Shown in pieces: positions 19,867 to 29,328 of a stretch of DNA of 64,000 nt. Location: the NCBI GenBank assembly GCA_938045805.1, contig CALIBL010000065.1:24186-88185 (forward strand), read 5' to 3'. This DNA comes from an uncultured Rubripirellula sp. Lineage in GTDB: Bacteria > Planctomycetota > Planctomycetia > Pirellulales > Pirellulaceae. Every line of letters starts with the position of its first letter. Position 1 is the stretch's first letter. The position numbers and the translations under genes were made by a program. A model generated the notes under the pieces. That model saw only the letters and a program-made list of their open reading frames with translations, was not told where the DNA came from and did not search any database.

Positions 19867-20067
19867 CTTTGCACCTTTTATGTTTATTCTATATGACGCG
19901 TTGCCCAAGCCGTCACAGCGAGACCGATTGATCCATAGCAACCACGGCAGTGGGATTGCCCGCGGTGACCAAAAGCAAGCGATACCCAAAGCCAGTTGAT
20001 CACCAAGATTGGCTCGACGACGATCAGTACAGACTACCACGACCAAGAAAGCCAGAGAGCGACCGAG

Positions 20068-22203
20068 ATGCACGTGCGATCCTTTTTTTGCCTTCTGTTG
20101 ATTCTCCAGCTCTGGTTCTCAGAGGTGGGAAAAACCGAAGCCGTCCAGGAAACTCGGACCGTCGATACAAAACAGGTTTTCGATATTGTGGTCTACGGCG
20201 GGACAGCCGCTGGTGTTGTTTCGGCGATTCAAGCCGATGCGATGGGAAAATCAGTGATCCTCATTGAACCAAGCGATCGCCTTGGTGGACTCACCAGCGG
20301 TGGACTTGGGCAAACCGACATTGGAAACAAAGCTGCAATCGGCGGACTCTCGAGGGAGTTCTACCGCAAGATTCGTCAACATTACTCGAGCCTCGAGGCG
20401 TGGAAGTGGCAGGCTGCAGATGAGTATCGAAGCGGAGGGCAATCAGCGACAAAGGCCAACGAAGACGCGATGTGGACCTTTGAACCGAGTGCCGCAAGGG
20501 ACATCCTTGATCAGTGGCTCAACAGTTGCTCCATCCCACTGGTCACGGATGATCGACTCGACCGCGGCGAAGGCGGGGTGACCCTGCATGGCACACCAAG
20601 TCGGATCGTCCAAATACGACTCGAATCCGGCCTGCAGATCCAAGGTAAAGTCTTTATTGACTGCACCTACGAAGGTGACCTCATGGCTGCCGCTGGTGTT
20701 AGCTACACCGTCGGGCGGGAAGCCAACTCGACCTACGAAGAAACACTCAATGGTGTGCAGGTCAAAAAGGCGCGGCATCATCAACTGATGAAAAAGATTG
20801 ACCCCTACGTGATTGCGGGCGACCCGAGCAGTGGACTGCTTCCACACATCGATCCGAATGGACCAGGACAAGAGGGGCAAGCCGATCACCGTTTGCAGGC
20901 GTACTGCTTTCGGATGTGCATGACCGATCATCCCGAGAACCGTATCGCGTTTAGTAAGCCCGAAGGCTACGTCGAACAATGGTACGAATTACTCCTGAGA
21001 AACTTTGAGGCTGGCGAAAGACGTGTTCCCTGGCACATCGGACACATGCCGAATCGAAAGACTGATGCAAACAACAATTTTGGCTTTTCAACCGATTTTA
21101 TCGGACAGAACTACGACTACCCGGAAGCATCTTACTCTCAGCGTGAAGCAATCATCGCCAAACATCGTCTCTACCAGCAAGGACTCTGCTGGACGCTCGC
21201 CAACCACCCACGAGTCCCCGAATCGATCCGTGAACAGGTCTCACAATGGGGCATGTGCAAGGACGAATTCATTGAAGGCAACGGATGGCAGGAACAGCTC
21301 TACATTCGAGAAGCACGTCGAATGGTGAGCGATTACGTCATGACCCAACATCACTGCCAAGGCCGCGACGTCGCAGAAGACCCAATTGGCCTAGCTGCCT
21401 ACACCATGGACTCCCATCATCAACAACGATACGTCACGGAAGAAGGTGACGTTCAAAATGAAGGTGACGTTCAAGTCGGTGGTTTCTCCCCCTATCCAAT
21501 TAGTTACCGATCGATCATTCCGAAGGCTTCCGAGTGCAACAACCTGCTTGTTCCTGTTTGCTTATCCGCTTCGCATATCGCATTTGGATCAATCCGTATG
21601 GAACCTGTGTTTATGGTGCTCGGTCAATCCGCTGCCACCGCAGCCAGCCTCGCGATCGATCGCCAATGTGGGGTGCAACAGGTCCCGTATGAACCTCTCT
21701 CGCAGAGGCTAATTCAAGATCAACAAGTACTGCAGTGGACCGGCCCCCAGGCAAAAGCTCCGCGGACTGGGATCTCACCCTCAAAGCTTGAGGGAATTGT
21801 GATTGACGAACAACACGCAAAACGGATCGGGTTTGAGCAATCAGGAACAACCGTCTACCCCTACGTCCTTGATGGATACCTCCATGATGGAGACACAGAC
21901 AAAGGCTCCCAAAGCGTTACTTATGAATTTCAAGTTCCGCAAAATGGTCGCTACGATGTCCGCGTCGGATACACTCCTCACCCCAACCGAGCGAGTAATG
22001 TCCCCGTCGAGATCAAGCATCACGGCGGCTCCTCGGCAGTGCGAGTGAACCAGAAAGTGGCCCCCACAATTAATGGCATCTTTCACTCAACCGGAGAATT
22101 CAACTTTCAATCCGGTCCAACCTACAGCGTAACCATTTCGAATTCACAAACCGATGGCTACGTGATTGCAGATGCAATCCAAATTGTTCCCGCGAGCGAG
22201 TAG
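20068..22203 (+). CDS. Secreted FAD-dependent oxidoreductase with golvesin-like C-terminal domain
   Basis: About 711 residues. After a signal peptide (FFCLLLILQLWFS) an FAD-binding Rossmann motif VVYGGTAAGVVSAIQA leads into a glucose-inhibited-division/FAD_oxidored-type core (DRLGGLTSGGLGQTDIG). The last ~130 residues (YEFQVPQNGRYDVRVGYT to VIADAIQIVP) resemble the golvesin/Xly carbohydrate-binding-like domain. Function is unknown; the placement between two sulfatases suggests sugar or sulfated-polymer processing outside the cytoplasm. The ATG at 20068 is preferred over one at 19996 because the signal peptide starts there. A perfect 15-base tandem duplication lies at 21442-21474. Confidence 0.82.
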   Translation: MHVRSFFCLLLILQLWFSEVGKTEAVQETRTVDTKQVFDIVVYGGTAAGVVSAIQADAMGKSVILIEPSDRLGGLTSGGLGQTDIGNKAAIGGLSREFYRKIRQHYSSLEAWKWQAADEYRSGGQSATKANEDAMWTFEPSAARDILDQWLNSCSIPLVTDDRLDRGEGGVTLHGTPSRIVQIRLESGLQIQGKVFIDCTYEGDLMAAAGVSYTVGREANSTYEETLNGVQVKKARHHQLMKKIDPYVIAGDPSSGLLPHIDPNGPGQEGQADHRLQAYCFRMCMTDHPENRIAFSKPEGYVEQWYELLLRNFEAGERRVPWHIGHMPNRKTDANNNFGFSTDFIGQNYDYPEASYSQREAIIAKHRLYQQGLCWTLANHPRVPESIREQVSQWGMCKDEFIEGNGWQEQLYIREARRMVSDYVMTQHHCQGRDVAEDPIGLAAYTMDSHHQQRYVTEEGDVQNEGDVQVGGFSPYPISYRSIIPKASECNNLLVPVCLSASHIAFGSIRMEPVFMVLGQSAATAASLAIDRQCGVQQVPYEPLSQRLIQDQQVLQWTGPQAKAPRTGISPSKLEGIVIDEQHAKRIGFEQSGTTVYPYVLDGYLHDGDTDKGSQSVTYEFQVPQNGRYDVRVGYTPHPNRASNVPVEIKHHGGSSAVRVNQKVAPTINGIFHSTGEFNFQSGPTYSVTISNSQTDGYVIADAIQIVPASE
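21442..21474 (+). repeat. In-frame tandem duplication inside the FAD oxidoreductase gene
   Basis: A 15-base unit occurs twice with period 18 (21442-21456 and 21460-21474), encoding EGDVQ-N-EGDVQ. It keeps the frame and adds six residues, as expected from replication slippage. Confidence 0.8.
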
Positions 22204-22245
22204 CAACTAACCCAGAGCTGATTGACCCACCGTCGATAGCGATGA

Positions 22246-23868
22246 TCAATCGATTGTGCTTCCCCACCAGGTGGGATTCGGCTTCCACTCAGAATCCAGC
22301 ATCGCAGCATGACTCCTCTCGAGTTGCTGCAACAACTGATTCTGGATCCTCTGAAACTTCGCTTCCGTACGAGCGGGATCATAACGTGGGTCGGGGGCTG
22401 GAAATTTCGCACCCACCGAGTTCAGCCATTGCTTGAGTTGATCAGCCATCGCTGCAGTTCTAACTGGAAAAGATCGCGACAGGTCACTCTGCTCACTGGG
22501 GTCAGTCGTGAGGCGATAAAGCTCATTCCGCCCATCCTCATAGTAATGAATGAGTTTCCAAGGTCCGACTCGCAGCAGGGAACTTGGTTCACCGCCTTGA
22601 TTGTCATAGTGGGGATAATGCCAATAAAGTGGGCGTTCGGGCAGCGTGCCACCTTTGAGCACAGGCACCAAGGACTTTCCGTCAACATGCTGCTCGGGCC
22701 GCAATGGTAATCCGCAGAGATCAAGGATCGTGGGATAAAAATCAGCCCCGGTAACCGGAACATCAGACTGCGTGCCGGCAGTGGTCACCTGCGGGTAACG
22801 AATGTAGAACGGCTCTCGAATCCCGCCTTCCCATTGACGTCCCTTACCACCCCTTAGCGGAAGATTGCTCGTGGCGTAAGCATCACCGGAAGAAACACCA
22901 CCGTTGTCGCTGGTGAAAATCACGATGGTTGAATCTGTAAGCCCCGACTTTTCGAGTTGATCCAAGACACGTCCAACCGCGCGGTCAGTCGTTTCAACCA
23001 TCCCCGCGTAAACAGGGTGATCCTGCACCTGACGAACGGGCAGCGTGCGATCCACCTTGAATCTGCCTTTGCCGACCGGCAGCGGCGGAGCTAGTTGCTG
23101 ATACTTCTGCCACAATTCCCTCGAAGTCTGCACGGGCGCATGCACCGCGTAAAACGACAACATCGCAAAAAAGGGTTCCTCCCGATGCTGTTCAATAAAC
23201 TTCGCTGTCTCATCCGCTAAACGAAGTGTGAGTGATTCTCCTTTGGGGCCATCTTCCATCAGAGGATTTTTATACGGCGTAAAAAATCCTCCCGGTGGAC
23301 TACCGCGATGATGCCCTCCGATGTTGATCTCAAACCCGTGGTCCGTTGGCAAAGAACCTTCATCCCCCAGATGCCACTTGCCTGCAAAGAAGGTTCGATA
23401 ACCTGCCTCCCGTAATGCTTCGGGTAACGAAACATCCTCAGCGGGTAACGCATGAAGGTACTCAGCCGGTAAAACGGGATCATCTCGTTGCCACTCCATC
23501 CCTGACTTGGCACCAATCCAATTGGTCACTCCGTGTCGCGCGGTAAACTTCCCCGTCTGGATACTAGCACGCGAGGGACTGCAGACTCGGCAAGTTGCGT
23601 AACCCTGAGTGAATCGCATGCCTCCCCGCGCTAAACGATCAATATTTGGACTCTGGTAATACTGACTTCCTTCAACGGACAAGTCATGCAGGCCCATGTC
23701 ATCCACCAAAATCAACACAACATTGGGTCGGCTATTGCCATCCACGGAAGTGTTGATAGGAAGATTAGAATCAGAAGCGTTCGCATCTTCTGGCCGAAAA
23801 CCACCTCCCCAAGTCACCAAGAGGACGATCAAGAAAGAAGGCAGGAACGAAGAGTAGATATTTCGCAT
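22246..23868 (-). CDS. Secreted formylglycine-dependent sulfatase (second)
   Basis: Type I sulfatase of about 540 residues. Signal peptide (SSFLPSFLIVLLVTW), metal motif NVVLILVDDMGLHDL, formylglycine motif CSPSR in CRVCSPSRASIQTG and GKWHLG are all present, followed by HAPV and the FTSDNGG metal site. It resembles the arylsulfatase A-like enzymes that dominate planctomycete genomes. The frame opens at 23889; the ATG at 23868 is used because the hydrophobic signal then follows directly, although neither start has a good ribosome binding site. It converges with the FAD oxidoreductase, its stop lying 42 bases away. Confidence 0.9.
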   Translation of the reverse strand: MRNIYSSFLPSFLIVLLVTWGGGFRPEDANASDSNLPINTSVDGNSRPNVVLILVDDMGLHDLSVEGSQYYQSPNIDRLARGGMRFTQGYATCRVCSPSRASIQTGKFTARHGVTNWIGAKSGMEWQRDDPVLPAEYLHALPAEDVSLPEALREAGYRTFFAGKWHLGDEGSLPTDHGFEINIGGHHRGSPPGGFFTPYKNPLMEDGPKGESLTLRLADETAKFIEQHREEPFFAMLSFYAVHAPVQTSRELWQKYQQLAPPLPVGKGRFKVDRTLPVRQVQDHPVYAGMVETTDRAVGRVLDQLEKSGLTDSTIVIFTSDNGGVSSGDAYATSNLPLRGGKGRQWEGGIREPFYIRYPQVTTAGTQSDVPVTGADFYPTILDLCGLPLRPEQHVDGKSLVPVLKGGTLPERPLYWHYPHYDNQGGEPSSLLRVGPWKLIHYYEDGRNELYRLTTDPSEQSDLSRSFPVRTAAMADQLKQWLNSVGAKFPAPDPRYDPARTEAKFQRIQNQLLQQLERSHAAMLDSEWKPNPTWWGSTID

Positions 23869-23944
23869 TTCCAAAACCAAATGAGTCATCGAATCAGCAA
23901 CACAAAAGGGGCGATACCGAAAGAATCTTCATGCAACCAAATTG

Positions 23945-25312
23945 CTAAACCCGCCCCAGACGCTCAACACAGTATTCATGAATCTTATCGGCCGCCACAA
24001 CAGCGCCCCGCACTCCAGAAACCGAGGCCTGCATCTCGGAAAGAGAACACTGCATCTCGGAAAGAGAACTCGGAGATACAATCGATCCTGGTGGCATAAC
24101 AGAAGCAGTTTTGGAAACCTTTCCGCCGAGATCAAGTATGCGATCGATCACATGGGTGAGGTCACGATCTCGCTTTAACCAAGCCCCACATCCTAGCCGC
24201 TCGACGCGTTCGGCGTTGTCAAACTGATCGAAGGCCAGAGGGCGGATCACCTGAGGAATCCCCGCGGCAAACGCTTGAGAAGTGGTACCGATACCTCCGT
24301 GATGCACAATCGCCGCACAGTGAGGAAGTAGTTGCCCGAGTGATAAATAGGGATGACATTCAATACTTGCAGGTAGATCACTGGGAAAATTCTCAGGGTA
24401 GGAGCTGAGCAAAACACCACGACGATTGAGACCCAAACATGCCTCAACCGCGCGTCGAAAAAAGATCCCGCAATGCCGATTCGCAGTTCCGGACGTGAAC
24501 ACAATCGGACAATCAGAAGGAGGAGAAAAGTCGTCCCCGGAAACATCATCAAGAGGAAACCCACAATATTGCAAAGCGGGACAGAAATTTTCGGTCGCTG
24601 GAGCGAAGAGGCGAGGGTAGAGGGCCATGGTTGTGTCCGGTGAAAGCCACCATCGATCCATGACCCGTCGAATCGGTTGATTCAAACCAAACTGTTTGCG
24701 CAACGCATTAACGTGTCGACGCAAAAGCGGATCAATCACGAGATGATCAATACCTGAGTAGCAAGCGCCAATGAGCCAAGATGGACGCCGCGGCTCGAAC
24801 CACCACGGCGAAAGGCGAGGCGGCTCATGGAGGGTCCTGAGAATAACCGGTTGCAGGTGTACCCCAACTAAAGGCAAGCGTTGATCGGCTTCGCGAAAAA
24901 TCCTTGAAACCAAATCAAGTGGATGAGCAACCAAAACTGTTTGTTTCGGAACCAAGTGCCGCTCAATGACCTCGCGATGCTTGGCCAAAAAATCACGAAT
25001 CATTACACGAAAGATCTGAAGTGGACCATGAACCGGTCGCCAGACATCCGCATTGCCGACGGCTCGATCAAAACTTGCATCGCTAATCACCGCTTCGACT
25101 TCTAATCCGGCTTGTCGTGCTAAGTCGGCATAGGGTGCTGCCACAGAAATCACCACCTGATGGCCGAGCGTCTTGAGACGACGCCCAATGGCGATCATTG
25201 GATTGACATCACCTCGGGACCCAGGCGCGGAGAGAATCGCTTTCAAGTTTTTTATTCCCTCAGCCATCAAGATAGCGACAGCGACGACAAGATCATCGGT
25301 CGCGGGATACAT
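23945..25312 (-). CDS. GT1-type glycosyltransferase (MGT/sterol-glucosyltransferase-like)
   Basis: Transfers sugar from a nucleotide-sugar donor to a lipophilic acceptor. The N-terminal acceptor-domain motif SAPGSRGDVNPMIAIGRRL and the C-terminal donor-site signature HHGGIGTTSQAFAAGIPQV followed by DQFDNAERVERLGCG mark the GT1 family of macrolide, sterol and rhamnosyl transferases. The usual length is about 420; this one has 455 residues, with an N-terminal extension of 15-20 before the methionine at 25267, which is an alternative start. Near its C-terminus a 7-residue unit SLSEMQx occurs twice, from a 21-base tandem repeat at 24030-24071. The acceptor is unknown. Confidence 0.82.
   Translation of the reverse strand: MYPATDDLVVAVAILMAEGIKNLKAILSAPGSRGDVNPMIAIGRRLKTLGHQVVISVAAPYADLARQAGLEVEAVISDASFDRAVGNADVWRPVHGPLQIFRVMIRDFLAKHREVIERHLVPKQTVLVAHPLDLVSRIFREADQRLPLVGVHLQPVILRTLHEPPRLSPWWFEPRRPSWLIGACYSGIDHLVIDPLLRRHVNALRKQFGLNQPIRRVMDRWWLSPDTTMALYPRLFAPATENFCPALQYCGFPLDDVSGDDFSPPSDCPIVFTSGTANRHCGIFFRRAVEACLGLNRRGVLLSSYPENFPSDLPASIECHPYLSLGQLLPHCAAIVHHGGIGTTSQAFAAGIPQVIRPLAFDQFDNAERVERLGCGAWLKRDRDLTHVIDRILDLGGKVSKTASVMPPGSIVSPSSLSEMQCSLSEMQASVSGVRGAVVAADKIHEYCVERLGRV
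24030..24071 (-). repeat. 21-base tandem duplication inside the glycosyltransferase gene
   Basis: Two adjacent 21-base units (24030-24050 and 24051-24071) differ at two bases or fewer and encode SLSEMQC and SLSEMQA. It lies in a poorly conserved C-terminal tail beyond the glycosyltransferase fold. Confidence 0.8.
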
Positions 25313-25353
25313 TCTTTCTCATGCTCGATCCGAGCAAGCACAACTCGCCAGTC

Positions 25354-27183
25354 TCAACGCTCAATCTCGTATTCTGCAATCTTTCGGTACGCGGTTGCAC
25401 GACTTACTCCGAGTAATTTGGCCGCCTCTGGGACGCTGCCGTCACACCGATCCAGTGCCATTCGGATCAGTCGTTTTTCCCACTCATCGATCCTTAGCGT
25501 TTCCAATCTACTTACTCCAGAATCACGCAGACCCAAATCAGCGGGTGTGATCGCTGGTTCGTCGGCCATCACGACCGCGCTATCGATCACGTTGCGTAAC
25601 TGACGCACATTACCGGGCCACGGATATTCACGTAGGCTCGCCATCGCCTCCTGCGTGATCCCCAAATCCAACCGTCCGTGCTGCCGCCTGAAATGATCAA
25701 GAAAATGCTCGATCAGACGAGGAATATCCTCTCCACGGTCACGCAGTGGAGGAACAATCAACTCGAAAACACTCAAACGATAAAACAGATCCTCGCGGAA
25801 TTTTTTCTCACGAACAAACTCTGAGAGATCGCGGTTGGTCGCCGCCACAACCCGCACATCTACCATGACTTCTTCGGTTGCCCCCACGGGCAAGAAGGGG
25901 TGCCCTTCAAGGATACGAAGTAATTTAGCCTGCCCCTCAAGAGTGAGTTCACCGATTTCATCCAAAAAGAGCGTGCCAGTGTGCGCCTGTTGGAACCATC
26001 CGGCATGATCGCTGTCGGCTCCGGTAAACGCCCCTTTCTTATGCCCGAAGAGCTGACTCTCCATGAGTTCTCGTGGGATCGCGGCGCAGTTTACCGCTAA
26101 CATCGGCCTTTTTGACCGTGGGCTTGCTCGGTGTACCGCTCGCGCAACCAACTCTTTACCTGCACCGCTTTCGCCGCGGATCAAAACTGCGCCATTGGCC
26201 CGAGAGACTCGCGTCAAACGACTCTTGACACGCTCCATCACAGCGCTTTGACCAATCAGCTCATCGGAATCGGCATTTCTATCGGCAATGCGGTTACGAT
26301 CAGCTCGCAGCGAGTCATTCTCCATCACTCGCGCCATCGCGATTGCGAGCAGGCGGCCAGCTGCAACACTCAGATCAAAATGCTCATCGGTAAAACCTGC
26401 CCGCTCACGAAATAGGTGGATCGCACCCGTGCTACCCTCAGCACCTTCAAGTGGAACGTGTATCGCATCAGCCCATTCACCGCGGCGAACCTCCGAGAGG
26501 TCTGCACCTGCATCTTGCTCACGGCTGAGCCAAATGGACTCACCTTCCCGAACGACCCGCTGCTCCAACTGCTTATCAACCGATACAAGTTTGGCTTGCT
26601 CTTGCGGCACCACTCGATGGGGCTTCAAGCGGCCATCGCCCATGTCATAGCTAACCCCAACGACATCAGCTCCCGCCCTGTCTCGTAGCAAACCAAGTGT
26701 CAAATCAATCACACCATCGACATTTTCCTGCCGAATGAGTTGCAAACTGAGTGTGTAAAGATCAAGGAGATGGCCAGCATTGGCAACATGCCCAACAGGA
26801 TCAATCACATCGGATGGCCATGGATTGTTGACCGATGCAATTTCTTTGATGATCGTCGCCGTGTTAGCACGTTCGGTTTCTGCCTCAGCAACCCCTTCGA
26901 TCAACTGCAATTGCGTGGAACCGACTTGAATCTTCGAGCGATTTGCGAGGCGAACCGTATCGGCCTTTTGGCCATTGACCTTGGTTCCATTTCTACTCGA
27001 GGTGTCGCGGAGGTGCCAACTGTCATCCTCAAAGTAAACAACGGCGTGAAAACGTGAAGTCGAGGGATCCGTCAATAAAACTTCGCAACCGCTTCCTCGC
27101 CCCAGGTGTGAGGGGCGGTCAGGGTCGAGCATGAACTGACGGCCTTTTTCGGGGCCAGAGCGGATCAATAAATAGCTGGTCAT
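25354..27183 (-). CDS. FHA-GAF-AAA+ sigma54-dependent transcriptional activator
   Basis: A 609-residue enhancer-binding protein. Residues 1-97 are an FHA domain (HLGRGSGCEVLL, SRFHAVV, DTSSRNGTKVNG), which binds phosphothreonine. Residues about 145-295 look like a GAF sensor. Residues about 313-545 are the AAA+ domain with Walker A GESGAGKE, the sigma54-contacting loop GAFTGA, Walker B TLFLDEIGEL and an arginine-finger region. The C-terminus is a Fis-type helix-turn-helix (GSVPEAAKLLGVSRATAYRKI). FHA replaces the usual phospho-receiver, so it probably answers a Ser/Thr kinase. No kinase gene lies adjacent. It is divergent from the RimI-like gene. Confidence 0.92.
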   Translation of the reverse strand: MTSYLLIRSGPEKGRQFMLDPDRPSHLGRGSGCEVLLTDPSTSRFHAVVYFEDDSWHLRDTSSRNGTKVNGQKADTVRLANRSKIQVGSTQLQLIEGVAEAETERANTATIIKEIASVNNPWPSDVIDPVGHVANAGHLLDLYTLSLQLIRQENVDGVIDLTLGLLRDRAGADVVGVSYDMGDGRLKPHRVVPQEQAKLVSVDKQLEQRVVREGESIWLSREQDAGADLSEVRRGEWADAIHVPLEGAEGSTGAIHLFRERAGFTDEHFDLSVAAGRLLAIAMARVMENDSLRADRNRIADRNADSDELIGQSAVMERVKSRLTRVSRANGAVLIRGESGAGKELVARAVHRASPRSKRPMLAVNCAAIPRELMESQLFGHKKGAFTGADSDHAGWFQQAHTGTLFLDEIGELTLEGQAKLLRILEGHPFLPVGATEEVMVDVRVVAATNRDLSEFVREKKFREDLFYRLSVFELIVPPLRDRGEDIPRLIEHFLDHFRRQHGRLDLGITQEAMASLREYPWPGNVRQLRNVIDSAVVMADEPAITPADLGLRDSGVSRLETLRIDEWEKRLIRMALDRCDGSVPEAAKLLGVSRATAYRKIAEYEIER

Positions 27184-27587
27184 TTAGCTCGCCGTTTCCC
27201 TTTGACTGACGTTTTCACCAAGTGTCCAATCGCAACATATCTCCTAGAGGTCATCTTCACATCTCCACATCGGCAACTTGGAACCGTCTCATTTTAAGGC
27301 GCCGTCGAGGATCTTGCACCGTGGCAAGGGAACGAAGAAGAGAATTCTGCACGGACTAGGAAATTCCCGGCATTTTTAGATGGATGTTTTTCGCCTTGGT
27401 CCAAGCCGAGGTTTTTTGCTAACCTCCGGTTCGTTCGGCTGGTTTTGAAAGTAGCTGGCAGTGACGATTCTGACCCGAGCTTAACTCGGTTCAGGATCAC
27501 GGTGATTTGTTGGCCAGTGCTCTCAGGATGACGGAACCTAGGACTGCCCTTCAGGTCTTGCGGTAATTCGCTGGAAAGGAGTCCAAC
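27184..27587. promoter_or_regulatory. Divergent intergenic region between the sigma54 activator and the RimI-like gene
   Basis: About 400 bases without a convincing gene; a 101-codon minus-strand frame has no family resemblance or ribosome binding site. I saw no good -24/-12 sigma54 promoter (TGGCAC-N5-TTGC). Only the strong AAAGGAG ribosome binding site at 27575-27581 is clear. Confidence 0.45.
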
Positions 27588-28100
27588 GTGGAAACCCAAT
27601 CAATGTGTGTTCATATTCGCTGGATGATTCGCCGAGACATGCCCTCGGTACTCGGTATTGAGAATGCTTGCTTCGAGTTTGCCTGGAGCGAGGATGACTT
27701 TATCCGCTGCTTACGTCAGCGAAACTGCATTGGAATGGTCGCCGAGAAGGACAATGAGGTCGTGGGTTTCATGATCTATGAACTGCACAAAAATCGACTT
27801 CACATTTTGAATTTTGCCGTTCATCCCGAACACCGCCGAACCGGTGTTGGACAGTCCATGGTCAACAAACTCCTAGGTAAATTGTCCCACGAGCGTCGCA
27901 ACCGAATCATGCTCGAGGTGAGGGAGACCAACCTCGAAGCTCAACTATTCTTCAAGTCAATCGGCTTTCGAGCCATTTCCGTGCTTCGCGATTTCTACGA
28001 TGACACGATCGAAGATGCCTATCTGATGCAGTATCGATATCAACCGTCTGCCGAGGAATTGGCACAGCCCCACAACCGAATCTCGAAGCTGGCTGGCTAA
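27588..28100 (+). CDS. rimI: GNAT N-acetyltransferase, RimI-like
   Basis: A 170-residue GNAT acetyltransferase resembling the ribosomal protein S18 N-terminal alanine acetyltransferase. The acetyl-CoA pyrophosphate loop reads HRRTGVGQSMV, preceded by strand LHILNFAVHPEHRR, and followed by LEVRETNLEAQLFFKSIGF, all typical of RimI. The start is GTG with a near-perfect AAAGGAG seven bases upstream. It could act on another protein or small amine; the C-terminal tail is longer than in E. coli RimI. It converges with the aminotransferase gene. Confidence 0.82.
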   Translation: METQSMCVHIRWMIRRDMPSVLGIENACFEFAWSEDDFIRCLRQRNCIGMVAEKDNEVVGFMIYELHKNRLHILNFAVHPEHRRTGVGQSMVNKLLGKLSHERRNRIMLEVRETNLEAQLFFKSIGFRAISVLRDFYDDTIEDAYLMQYRYQPSAEELAQPHNRISKLAG

Positions 28101-28155
28101 TTCAGATTCGCGCCACCCCTAGGCTTGTTCAGTTAGCGATCTCACCTAGGTCAGC

Positions 28156-29328
28156 CTAAACGCCTGTAACTTTTGCGTATACCGAGTCGAGTGCTGCGAG
28201 TAATTCATCGATACGCTGCGACTCGATCAGTAACGCTCGATGATCCAGAACGAACAGTTGCTCCCCCAAAGCAGCGGCACTTCTGCAAGGATCAATCTTG
28301 CGGCACCTTCGATCGCTCAGTTTCGCAAACGAACGATAGCCTACTCCAACGGGCAAACCGATCGACTCGGCCGCGCCGGTAATCGCTGCACGCTGCTCTG
28401 CTGACTCCGCTAGCCACGCGACCTTGTAAGGATTCGTCGTCGAATGAGGACAATCCCCACCCAGCCATTTCCATCTTGAATAGCGTGTTAAACGCTCGCT
28501 GCGAAGCAACTGCCAAATCTCATTCCGATGATCACGCATGGTCTCAACTCGCTCCACTTGCGGAATGAGAACGGCGGCCTGAAGCGGAGACATGGAGTAA
28601 ACGTCTCCGGGTCTTTCAACCCAAGTCCCCAAACGAGCACCGAGTCGGGAATCATTGATCAGCAGTGCCCCACCAGAACCTGCGGAGAGTAATTTGCTGC
28701 CCCCAAAACTAAGCGTCGTGAGATGCCCAAAGGTTCCCATCAGTTGCTGAGGATCAATCTCCCCAGCCACACCCAAAGACTCGTTGCGACTAACCCCATT
28801 GCCGTTGTGAACTTCAGCGGATTGCACACTCGCGCCAGGGGACTGGCAAAGGTCCTCAATCAGAACCCAACCCATCCGATCACAAATCACCCTCATCTCG
28901 GGTGTATTTGCCAGATCGCCGAACAAATGCGAGGCGACCACCGCACGAATCCCTTTCGCATCGGTACTTTCCGCAAGTGAACGCAAGCGATCCGCACTAA
29001 AAGATAGCTTGCCGGGCTCAACATCGAGCAAAACGGGCTTTGCGCCCAATAATTCGACGGTTCGCAAATTGCCTGGATAGTCATACGCCGACAAAACTAC
29101 CTCATCGCCAACACCCACCTTCGCGGCTCGGAGACCAATCTCCAGGGCAGCGGTGCCGCTGCAGCACAGCCGAATCGAATCCGATTGAAACCAATCCCGT
29201 AAGGCTCGCGATAAGGCATCGCAAACGGGCGAGTGATATCGCCCCCAATCACCCGAGCGAATGATCTTTTCCACCGAGTCGAGCAATTCTGGCCATTCAG
29301 GAGGCCAACGTGGAGCGTTAAATTCCAT
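28156..29328 (-). CDS. DegT/DnrJ/EryC1/StrS-family PLP aminotransferase
   Basis: Fold-type I PLP enzyme of 390 residues that typically aminates nucleotide-linked keto sugars. The cofactor pocket motif CSGTAALEIGLRA, the HLFGDLA region, EDLCQSPGA and the Schiff-base Lys in SFGGSKLLSAGSGG are visible. It lies alone between unrelated genes, so its substrate is unknown. Because a gnnA-like dehydrogenase is 10 kb away next to lpxA, it is a candidate for the partner GnnB, but several other sugar pathways use this family. Confidence 0.85.
   Translation of the reverse strand: MEFNAPRWPPEWPELLDSVEKIIRSGDWGRYHSPVCDALSRALRDWFQSDSIRLCCSGTAALEIGLRAAKVGVGDEVVLSAYDYPGNLRTVELLGAKPVLLDVEPGKLSFSADRLRSLAESTDAKGIRAVVASHLFGDLANTPEMRVICDRMGWVLIEDLCQSPGASVQSAEVHNGNGVSRNESLGVAGEIDPQQLMGTFGHLTTLSFGGSKLLSAGSGGALLINDSRLGARLGTWVERPGDVYSMSPLQAAVLIPQVERVETMRDHRNEIWQLLRSERLTRYSRWKWLGGDCPHSTTNPYKVAWLAESAEQRAAITGAAESIGLPVGVGYRSFAKLSDRRCRKIDPCRSAAALGEQLFVLDHRALLIESQRIDELLAALDSVYAKVTGV

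Noticed and set aside
27294..27599. 101-codon minus-strand frame upstream of the RimI-like gene
   Set aside because: It overlaps the strong ribosome binding site and start of the RimI-like gene and has no family resemblance.
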